This document shows positions 1-5,940 of a stretch of DNA of 15,530 nt, piece after piece. Within the stretch, counting starts at the first letter, position 1. The number at the start of each line of letters is the position of its first letter. The stretch is from the NCBI GenBank assembly GCA_002396205.1, contig DGXB01000056.1:1-15530 (forward strand). Direction: 5' to 3'. Source of the stretch: Bacteroidales bacterium UBA4243. GTDB taxonomy: Bacteria > Bacteroidota > Bacteroidia > Bacteroidales > F082. The notes under the pieces are model-generated. The model ran no database searches. It was given only the letters and a program-made list of their open reading frames with translations, and was not told the origin of the DNA. Made by a program: the position numbers and the translations under genes.

Positions 1-1
1 C

Positions 2-502
2 ATGCGTGCCTCCAACCGCAACAAGGTTCAGGATATGGCCGACAAGTTCCCCGGCAAGGCCATCTTCACTCCTGGCAAGAAGGCTTGGATGGTGAAGTGC
101 GACATTGCCATGCCTTGCGCATTCCAAAACGAGCTGGCTGAAGCCGACGCTAAGGAACTGATCGCCAATGGCGTGAAGTACGTTGCTGAGGTCTCCAACA
201 TGGGTTGCCAACCCGCCGCTATCGCCGCTTTCCAAGGCGCCAAGATCCCGTTCGGTCCTGGTAAGGCTGTCAACGCCGGTGGTGTTGCCACCTCTGGCCT
301 CGAAATCTGCCAGAACGCCGAGCACCGCAACTGGACTGCCGAAGAGGTCGACAAGAACCTCCACACCATCATGAACAACATCTATGACATGTGCGTCCAG
401 TATGGTAAGCAAGCCGATGGTACCATCAACTATGTGAAGGGTGCCAACATCGCTGGCTTCATGCGTGTTGCCAACGCTATGCTTGCTCAAGGTATCATCT
501 AA
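2..502 (+). CDS. gdhA: NADP-type glutamate dehydrogenase, C-terminal part (5' end outside window)
   Basis: This is the C-terminal ~166 residues of a class I hexameric glutamate dehydrogenase, which interconverts 2-oxoglutarate plus ammonium and L-glutamate in the cytoplasm. The frame is open to the left edge, so the Met at base 2 is internal and not the start; the family is usually about 445 residues. Recognisable blocks are DIAMPCAFQNEL (nucleotide-binding domain), AEVSNMG, the conserved PGKAVNAGGVATSGLE stretch, and the family ending NYVKGANIAGFMRVANAML. The AEVSNMG form, in place of the AEGANM seen in many proteobacterial enzymes, is what I recall from Bacteroidota homologues. Cofactor preference (NADP versus dual) cannot be fixed from this half. 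The gene ends in TAA and is followed within 30 bases by an intrinsic terminator, so it is probably not co-transcribed with the next gene. Confidence 0.95.
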   Translation: MRASNRNKVQDMADKFPGKAIFTPGKKAWMVKCDIAMPCAFQNELAEADAKELIANGVKYVAEVSNMGCQPAAIAAFQGAKIPFGPGKAVNAGGVATSGLEICQNAEHRNWTAEEVDKNLHTIMNNIYDMCVQYGKQADGTINYVKGANIAGFMRVANAMLAQGII

Positions 503-527
503 TACCAGAGTTCAAAAAACAGGTTTT

Positions 528-562
528 GCAAGGCGGCTCCAACAAGGCCGCCTTGCTTTTTT
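528..562 (+). terminator. Rho-independent terminator after gdhA
   Basis: A perfect 10-bp GC-rich stem (GCAAGGCGGC at 528-537 with GCCGCCTTGC at 547-556) encloses a 9-base loop and is followed directly by six T residues (557-562). It lies 26 bases after the gdhA stop codon, the expected position and form of an intrinsic terminator. Confidence 0.93.
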
Positions 563-569
563 AGGCCAA

Positions 570-593
570 GGCTCCTGAGCTTGTCGAAGGACC
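570..593 (+). repeat. 24-bp dispersed element, intergenic copy
   Basis: This copy contains the core CCTGAGCTTGTCGAAGGACC. A second copy in the opposite orientation lies at 11640-11663 inside a coding region. Over the last 18 bases, from TGAGC to GGACC, the two differ at one position (T versus C). The copy lies between the gdhA terminator and the NUDIX start, and its TTG at 581 creates an in-frame but implausible start for the NUDIX gene. I recall very similar cores as dispersed short repeats in many environmental bacterial genomes, but cannot confirm that here. Confidence 0.6.
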
Positions 594-613
594 GACCTTA
601 TAATTCAACAGCA

Positions 614-1078
614 ATGAAACAAACAACCCTTTGCTATCTTGAGCGCGGCAACCAATACCTCATGCTGCACCGCACCAAGAAAGTGAACGACATCAACCAC
701 GACAAATGGATTGGCGTGGGCGGCAAGTTCGAGGAGGGCGAAAGCCCCGACGACTGCATGAGACGCGAGGTGTGGGAAGAAACGGGCTTCACCGTGACGA
801 AATGGCGCTACTGCGGCATCGTCACCTTCATACACAACATCTATGAGGACGAGCACATGCACATCTTCGTCTGCACCGATTGGACGGGCGAGCAAATCGT
901 GTGCAACGAGGGCGACCTCGAATGGATCGACAAGAGCCACCTGCTCGAACTGCCCACCTGGGAAGGCGACCGCATCTTCCTCAAGCTGATTGCTGAGCCA
1001 CGCCCCTTCTTTTCGCTAAAGCTGACCTACGAATACGACAAGCTGAAAGAGGCCGTTTTGGACGGAAAACGATTGTAA
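614..1078 (+). CDS. NUDIX hydrolase, 8-oxo-dGTP diphosphatase (MutT) type
   Basis: A 154-residue cytoplasmic NUDIX hydrolase, probably sanitising oxidised nucleotides such as 8-oxo-dGTP. The full NUDIX box G-x5-E-x7-REU-x-EE-x-GU is intact: it starts at the G of GGKFEEGE, runs through SPDDCMR and ends REVWEETGF, with the metal-binding Glu residues present (about residues 37-59). The flanking sequence TTLCYLERGNQYLMLHRTKK, the phrase DKWIGVGGKFEEGE and the C-terminal WEGDRIFLKL...PFFSLKLTYE match the family of ~155-residue 8-oxo-dGTP diphosphatases known in Bacteroidota and Firmicutes. I chose the ATG at 614 because homologues begin at about MKQTTLCYLE. The longer form from TTG 581 would start inside the dispersed repeat and add eleven residues unlike the family. 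No clear Bacteroidota promoter is visible upstream. The substrate is inferred from the family. Confidence 0.9.
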   Translation: MKQTTLCYLERGNQYLMLHRTKKVNDINHDKWIGVGGKFEEGESPDDCMRREVWEETGFTVTKWRYCGIVTFIHNIYEDEHMHIFVCTDWTGEQIVCNEGDLEWIDKSHLLELPTWEGDRIFLKLIAEPRPFFSLKLTYEYDKLKEAVLDGKRL

Positions 1079-1088
1079 ATGAATTTAT

Positions 1089-1120
1089 TTTGCGGATTTG
1101 GTACGCTTTTTGTATTTTTG
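1089..1120 (+). promoter_or_regulatory. Bacteroidota-type promoter for the first large surface protein
   Basis: TTTG at 1089-1092 (-33 box) and TATTTTTG at 1113-1120 (-7 box, matching TAnnTTTG) are separated by 20 bases, the spacing known for the Bacteroidota primary sigma factor. The ATG follows 29 bases after the -7 box, giving a short A-rich leader. The same TATTTTTGC core precedes the second and third surface-protein loci. Confidence 0.82.
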
Positions 1121-1149
1121 CGCGTTTGTAATCTGAAATACAACGAAAA

Positions 1150-4100
1150 ATGATGGTGAATACCCGCGCCCTTAGAACCTTGACGGCTTTCGTCGTGCTG
1201 TTTTTTTGCTCAACTTCATTATTTGCCCAGACTAATTTGGTCACCAATGGCGATTTTGAGAGTACCACTTTCAATTACCAAACCATATCGGACTACGAAC
1301 GCATCTGGAGTGGCACGGTAGGTGAGGGAAAGTTCATCCATGACGTCACATCGGCAGGTCATGGTGCCGGCACTTTTGGCGGTTGGCCATCAAACCTTAC
1401 GGGCTATGGCGGGTCGGGGTATTACTTGCTTTTCAACGGGTTTGGCACCGCTACCAATCCCACCAAGGCAGCATGGCGGCAACAGGTCAGCGTCACGAGT
1501 CAGACGACATACACCTTTTCTTTTCAGGTCCGCAACTTGTCGCAGTCGTTTATGGGCATCAATGCCAACCCTGCCGTCATCAGGGTTAAGATTAACGGTG
1601 CGGCAGTAGGCAGCGACGTGACATTGAGTATCACCAACCATAATTGGCAAGAGGTGACACGCACATGGAATAGCGGCAATGTTACGGGAAACATTACCAT
1701 CGAAATCCTCGATGTCTATACTGGCGAACCCGGAAGGGGCGATGACTTCGGCCTCGACCATATTTCGTTCACACCCAATGCGTTGTATAGCGTGGATGCC
1801 GTCGACGACTGGGATGTGGAGGCCTGCCAAAACACCGCTGTCGACATCAATGTGTTGGCCAACGACATCGTTACGCCCAACACCAACGATGCCACGGTCA
1901 CGATTGTGACGCAACCCACGCATGGAACAGCCTCGGTTTTGTCCGATAAGAGAATCCGATATACCTTCGCGGGAGGCAACTATACCACCGACCAATTGAA
2001 ATACCGCGTGGCCAACCACGGAGTGACCGACGAGGCTTGGGTGCACATCAACACGAGCCGTCCGCCTCAGGTGGCCAACATCACAGCCCCTGGCCCAATC
2101 TGCGCAGGCGGCGTTTTGGGCATCGCAACGCCTACCGTCGACCCTAACATGACAGGACAATGGGAGAAAAGCACAAACCAAAACGGTCCCTATCAGGCCT
2201 TTGATCCGAACAACATCCCGCTGACGATGAACGGCAACTATGTGCGCTATTCGGCCACCAACAGCTGCGACACAGGGAGCAGCAACGCGGTGCAAATCAC
2301 GGTGACCAACGGTCCGAGCTTTTCGGGACAGACACCACAATTCAGCCCGATTTGCGCAGGCGGCAGCTTGAATCTCACGCCCCCGACCTATTCGGCTAAC
2401 GGCTCGCAAATCCTCAGCCAGGGTTGGGTGGCCTCGCCGACGGAAAACGGCACTTACACCGCGTTCAACCTCAATAACATTCCGGCATCATGCAATGGCT
2501 GGTACATCCGCTACATGGTGGAAGGCAGTTGCGGATTTGTCTATAGCAACCCCGCCAGACAGCTGACAGTGAACGTCGCCCCCGAAATCACGGGGACGCT
2601 GCAAGCCCCGCCTACCATCTGCGCCGGCGACGACTTGGAGGTTGCCGTTCCTTCCTACGAGGGCAACGGCACTGGCACTTGGGAAATCTGCCAGACCTCG
2701 AACGGCACCTACCAGCCGTTCAGCCCGCTGAACGTACCTGCCACCTACAACAACTGGTACCTCCATTACAAGGTGAGCAACAACTGCGGCAACGACGTCA
2801 GCGATGCGGTGCAAATCCACGTGAACGATGCACCCACGATTGCCACGCCTGCCACGCCAACAGCCATCTGCGCCGGTGGCAGTTTCAACCTTACCACGCC
2901 CACGATACAAAACAACGGTGCGACGATTACCAGCCAAGGCTGGCAAATTGCGTCCACGCAAGGTGGCACCTACAACGCCTTCAACAACAACAATGTGCAA
3001 TATTCCAGCAACGGCTATTGGATCCGCTATTATGCCGAAAACGATTGCGGCCCGACCTATAGCACAGCCGTTCAGGTGACGGTGAACGACATCCCCGTTG
3101 TGGGTTCCATCGTTGCGCCCGCAGGCATTTGCGCCGGCGAGGCTTTCAACCTGACGACCCCAACGGTGGACTGGCGTCACACCAACCAAGGCACGGGTGG
3201 TTGGGAAATTGAAATCAACGGCACTTGGCAGCCTTTGACCAACAGCAACATCCCTTATGCCTACAACGGCTGCATCATTCGCTACAAGGCGGAAAACGGT
3301 TGTGGCACGGCATATTCCACCAACACGGTGCAAGCCACGGTGTTTTCCAACGATCCCATCGACGAAGGCGAGATCACTGCTTGCGATGTCATCTACCATC
3401 ACGGCGTTTTGTGCAACCACGACGGCATTTATGTGGCTGATTCGGTCACGCCCAACGGCTGCACCATACAAGTGTCGTGGAACTTCACCTTGGGTGAGGC
3501 CTATATCGCCCCCGTCGAATACCAAGAGGCTTGCGATTCATACTATTGGGCCAAGACGCATCGCACCTATTACCAAACCAACGTCTACGACACGCTCATC
3601 ATGAGCGACGACCCGCAGGTTTGCGACAGCACTTTCACCTTGAACCTGACCATCAACCACGCGCCCTCCATCTTGAGCGACCTGCAAGCGCCTTCAGACG
3701 TTTGCGTGGGTAGCGCTCTTGGAGTGACTGCGCCCCAGTTCCAGATGAACCATAACGGTGGCGGACAGCAGCGTTGGGAGTATGCCACCTCGGCCAACGG
3801 TCCCTACCATCCCTTCGACCCGTCGACCTATCCGTTGGAGTATGGCAGCTATTACCTCCGTTTCGTGGTGACCAACGAATGCGACTCCACTTTCAGCAAC
3901 GTGGTGCAGTTCAACGTGAACGACACCCCAATGATTGAAGGGCAATTGAATGCCATCCAAGTGTGTGAAGGCGAGAGCATAGACCTGCCTGAAGTGAACG
4001 TGGAGTGGCGCAACGCCAACGAGAACGACCGCGTTGGGGAGTGGCAGATGGCCAACACGGAAAGCGGCACCTATGCCCCCATCAATCCCAATATGACCAT

Positions 4101-5790
4101 GCAATTGTCGCACAATGGCTGCTTTATTCGTTACTATGCCCATACTTCGTGCGGCACCGACATTCTTGGCCCAGTCCTCATCACGGTGCTTTCTGCCGAA
4201 GACCAATGGTTGGAGACCATCACAGCGTGCGACTCCTACACCTTGCCTTCGGGCGAGGTGATCATGACGAGCCAAGTGGTTGACTATGAGGTGATGGAAC
4301 CGTGTTTCCACATCGTACACCAGCCCGTGGTCATCAACAACAGCGACTATAAGGTGGAACCCATCACTTGGTGTCAGGATGATTATGAGTGGCACGGACG
4401 CATCTTCTATCGTTCGGAGCAGACCCAATACGCTTGGGACACCCTCGTCAACCAGGCAGGCTGCGATAGCATCGTGGAGCTGAACCTCAACTTCGACGAC
4501 TATTCCACCTTCACGCACACGCGGACGGCCTGCGGCTCCTATGTTTGGGAGATGAAACCCGACGTGACCTACACCGAAAGCACACGGGATTCGTTGTTTG
4601 TCCCTGCCGTTGGCGACGAAGATTGCGACACTTGGTACTATCTCGATTTGACTTTGGGCAACGACACCTTGGTGGATGGCGGCTTCATGACGCAATGCAG
4701 CGGCTTCGTGTGGCATGGCATTCCTTACTATGAGGATGCCGTCGTCTATGATTCCTTGCTGACCGTAGGCACCCGTTGCGACAGCATCATCGCCTACCAG
4801 CTCCACATCATCCAACCCATCGAGCGCGACACCGCCATCGTCTCCTGCCAGCCGATTTGGTGGCACGGACACTATTGCGAGGAGGAGGGCGACTTCGTGC
4901 ACACCTTCCAGTCGGAATATGGGTGCGACAGCATCGTCACCATGCACTTCAGCCTGCAAGAGGCATTAGAGAGACAGGTGGACACTGTAGTTTGTGAGCC
5001 TTTCGAATGGCATGGCCACGTCTTCAATGAAAACGGTCAGGCCACACACACCTTTGTTTCGCCCCAAGGCTGCGACAGCATCGTGCATCTGACGGTCACC
5101 TTCAGCGAGACGGAAATCCAGCCCGAAAGCCTCTCGGCTTGCGACACCTATGAGTTCCAGGGCGTGGTTTACGACGAGCCGGGTTTTTATGAGATTTATC
5201 ACGACACGGTGTTTGCGCCCAACGGCTGCGTGGCGACCGTCCAGTTGCTCAACCTGACCGTCAGCGATGCCGACCAATTGGGCGTGATTAGCGGCAGTTC
5301 AAGCGTTTATGTCGCTTCCAATATCATCAGCGGCATTTATCGCTATGAGATGGATACGACAGGGGTGCAGGGCCATATTTCTTGGTCGCTTTCCAATCCC
5401 GATTGGCATATTGTCGAGGAAGGCGACAACTATTGCAGGATCTTTGTCGGCACGGCTGGAAGCGCCACCCTTCAGGCGCAGTTCATGACCGCAAGTTGTG
5501 GCTATGTGGTGCGCGACTTTGAAATCAACGCGGGCTACTTCGGCGTGGATGAGCAGGCGTTTGAAGTCAACCTGTTCCCCAATCCCACCAAGGGCATGGT
5601 GCGCATCGAGGCCGAGGGCATCGAGAGCGTGCGCCTGACCAATATGATGGGGCAGGTGCTCGGGCAGTGGCAGTGCGACCGTTCCAACCAATTCGACCTC
5701 GACCTAAGCGGCTACGAGCCTTCGGTGTATCTGTTGGAAGTCAAGACGGCTTACGGCACGGTGATGCGGCGCGTGACGGTGTGCAGATAA
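1150..5790 (+). CDS. Giant modular T9SS-exported surface protein (1546 aa)
   Basis: A secreted or surface-anchored repeat protein, probably an adhesin. Residues 1-26 are a Sec signal peptide with cleavage expected after LFA. Residues ~29-213 form a jelly-roll, carbohydrate-binding-like domain beginning NLVTNGDFES and ending GDDFGLDHISF. Residues ~216-302 are a cadherin/Ig-like domain with the VLAND motif. Seven ~85-residue modules follow, with Cys anchors at about 318, 402, 491, 574, 661, 852 and 939. Nine Cys-pair modules of ~50 residues have their first Cys at 745, 795, 1027, 1075, 1128, 1183, 1233, 1282 and 1331. Residues ~1375-1469 are a domain shared with the two neighbouring loci. Residues ~1470-1546 are a T9SS type A sorting domain (VNLFPNPTKG... 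to MRRVTV). A strong promoter precedes the gene and a hairpin follows it. Module folds and the binding partner are inferred; no catalytic site is evident. Confidence 0.88.
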   Translation: MMVNTRALRTLTAFVVLFFCSTSLFAQTNLVTNGDFESTTFNYQTISDYERIWSGTVGEGKFIHDVTSAGHGAGTFGGWPSNLTGYGGSGYYLLFNGFGTATNPTKAAWRQQVSVTSQTTYTFSFQVRNLSQSFMGINANPAVIRVKINGAAVGSDVTLSITNHNWQEVTRTWNSGNVTGNITIEILDVYTGEPGRGDDFGLDHISFTPNALYSVDAVDDWDVEACQNTAVDINVLANDIVTPNTNDATVTIVTQPTHGTASVLSDKRIRYTFAGGNYTTDQLKYRVANHGVTDEAWVHINTSRPPQVANITAPGPICAGGVLGIATPTVDPNMTGQWEKSTNQNGPYQAFDPNNIPLTMNGNYVRYSATNSCDTGSSNAVQITVTNGPSFSGQTPQFSPICAGGSLNLTPPTYSANGSQILSQGWVASPTENGTYTAFNLNNIPASCNGWYIRYMVEGSCGFVYSNPARQLTVNVAPEITGTLQAPPTICAGDDLEVAVPSYEGNGTGTWEICQTSNGTYQPFSPLNVPATYNNWYLHYKVSNNCGNDVSDAVQIHVNDAPTIATPATPTAICAGGSFNLTTPTIQNNGATITSQGWQIASTQGGTYNAFNNNNVQYSSNGYWIRYYAENDCGPTYSTAVQVTVNDIPVVGSIVAPAGICAGEAFNLTTPTVDWRHTNQGTGGWEIEINGTWQPLTNSNIPYAYNGCIIRYKAENGCGTAYSTNTVQATVFSNDPIDEGEITACDVIYHHGVLCNHDGIYVADSVTPNGCTIQVSWNFTLGEAYIAPVEYQEACDSYYWAKTHRTYYQTNVYDTLIMSDDPQVCDSTFTLNLTINHAPSILSDLQAPSDVCVGSALGVTAPQFQMNHNGGGQQRWEYATSANGPYHPFDPSTYPLEYGSYYLRFVVTNECDSTFSNVVQFNVNDTPMIEGQLNAIQVCEGESIDLPEVNVEWRNANENDRVGEWQMANTESGTYAPINPNMTMQLSHNGCFIRYYAHTSCGTDILGPVLITVLSAEDQWLETITACDSYTLPSGEVIMTSQVVDYEVMEPCFHIVHQPVVINNSDYKVEPITWCQDDYEWHGRIFYRSEQTQYAWDTLVNQAGCDSIVELNLNFDDYSTFTHTRTACGSYVWEMKPDVTYTESTRDSLFVPAVGDEDCDTWYYLDLTLGNDTLVDGGFMTQCSGFVWHGIPYYEDAVVYDSLLTVGTRCDSIIAYQLHIIQPIERDTAIVSCQPIWWHGHYCEEEGDFVHTFQSEYGCDSIVTMHFSLQEALERQVDTVVCEPFEWHGHVFNENGQATHTFVSPQGCDSIVHLTVTFSETEIQPESLSACDTYEFQGVVYDEPGFYEIYHDTVFAPNGCVATVQLLNLTVSDADQLGVISGSSSVYVASNIISGIYRYEMDTTGVQGHISWSLSNPDWHIVEEGDNYCRIFVGTAGSATLQAQFMTASCGYVVRDFEINAGYFGVDEQAFEVNLFPNPTKGMVRIEAEGIESVRLTNMMGQVLGQWQCDRSNQFDLDLSGYEPSVYLLEVKTAYGTVMRRVTVCR
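2089..3351 (+). repeat. Five tandem ~85-residue 'CAGG' modules (protein-coding)
   Basis: Five consecutive modules lie within the 1546-residue protein, with Ile-Cys anchors at bases 2098, 2350, 2617, 2866 and 3127 (spacing 83-89 residues). The consensus runs: I-C-A-G-G/E, a short strand ending in a TP- or VP-rich turn, a W, G-x-Y-x-x-F, N-G-x-Y-x-R-Y, a C-G or C-D pair, S-x-A-V, then V-x-V-N. Each module has at least two Cys. The pattern suggests an Ig-like beta-sandwich, but I cannot assign a named family. Confidence 0.75.
3661..4191 (+). repeat. Two further 'CAGG' modules, separated from the first five
   Basis: Modules six and seven of the same family have their Cys anchors at about bases 3703 (DVCVGS) and 3964 (QVCEGE). 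They keep the W, G-P-Y or G-T-Y, Y-x-R-Y/F and final C-D or C-G positions but have diverged from the CAGG signature. Two Cys-pair modules (3376-3660) separate them from the first five, so the two repeat families are interleaved. Confidence 0.65.
4213..5265 (+). repeat. Seven tandem Cys-pair modules (protein-coding)
   Basis: Seven ~50-residue modules have first Cys codons at 4228, 4372, 4531, 4696, 4846, 4993 and 5140. The consensus is x-x-C-[DEQ]-x-[YF]-x-W-H-G, a variable middle, then G-C-D-S-I-V-x-x-x-L-x-[VIL], ending in a short linker. The same family forms the ten-copy array of the second locus. Confidence 0.78.
5604..5634 (+). repeat. 31-nt segment identical to 9326-9356
   Basis: A 31-base segment in the sorting-domain code (peptide IEAEGIESVR) is identical at the DNA level to the matching place in the second locus, followed in both by ATGATGGGGCA. 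Elsewhere the two tails differ at many bases, which suggests a recent duplication or gene-conversion tract. Confidence 0.8.
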
Positions 5791-5813
5791 GCAGCTTGTA
5801 GTGCTTTGATTTG

Positions 5814-5847
5814 ACAAGGGCCGGAGACTTGCGCCGTCGGTCCTTGT
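5814..5847 (+). terminator. Hairpin after the first surface-protein gene, possible terminator
   Basis: ACAAGGGCCG (5814-5823) pairs with CGGTCCTTGT (5838-5847) as a 10-bp stem with one G-U wobble and a 14-base loop, 24 bases after the stop codon. The tail is only TTG followed by A-rich sequence, so the T-tract is weak. It could be an inefficient terminator or an RNA 3'-end stabiliser. Confidence 0.5.
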
Positions 5848-5869
5848 TTGAACAAAAAAACACTTTTCG

Positions 5870-5901
5870 ATTGGATTTTTATTCCACTTTCACTATTTTT
5901 G
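5870..5901 (+). promoter_or_regulatory. Bacteroidota-type promoter for the IgGFc-type locus
   Basis: TATTTTTG at 5894-5901 matches TAnnTTTG. ATTG at 5870-5873, 20 bases upstream, is a partial -33 box. The start codon is 39 bases beyond the -7 box. The core TATTTTTGC is identical to that of the first and third loci. Confidence 0.75.
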
Positions 5902-5912
5902 CAGCGACAATA

Positions 5913-5931
5913 ATTTGGTGTTACCCCAAAT
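5913..5931 (+). promoter_or_regulatory. Small inverted repeat in the 5' leader
   Basis: ATTTGG (5913-5918) and CCAAAT (5926-5931) form a 6-bp inverted repeat with a 7-base loop, lying between the -7 box and the ATG at 5941. It could be a leader hairpin or an operator half-site pair. It is short enough to have arisen by chance. Confidence 0.3.
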
Positions 5932-5940
5932 CAACGCACT

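Noticed and set aside
581..613. TTG start extending the NUDIX protein by 11 residues
   Set aside because: It lies inside the dispersed 24-bp element and adds sequence not seen in the family; ATG 614 fits homologues.
1390..3525. Two long antisense frames (1390-2409 and 2488-3525)
   Set aside because: These are also shadows of the well-supported + strand gene, with compositions typical of antisense to GC-rich third positions and no recognisable domain.
3694..4959. Antisense open frame of 421 codons opposite the first giant gene
   Set aside because: It mirrors the codon pattern of the repeat protein on the + strand, has no promoter or signal sequence, and its translation is low-complexity and His/Val/Asp-rich, as expected of reverse-complement codon bias.
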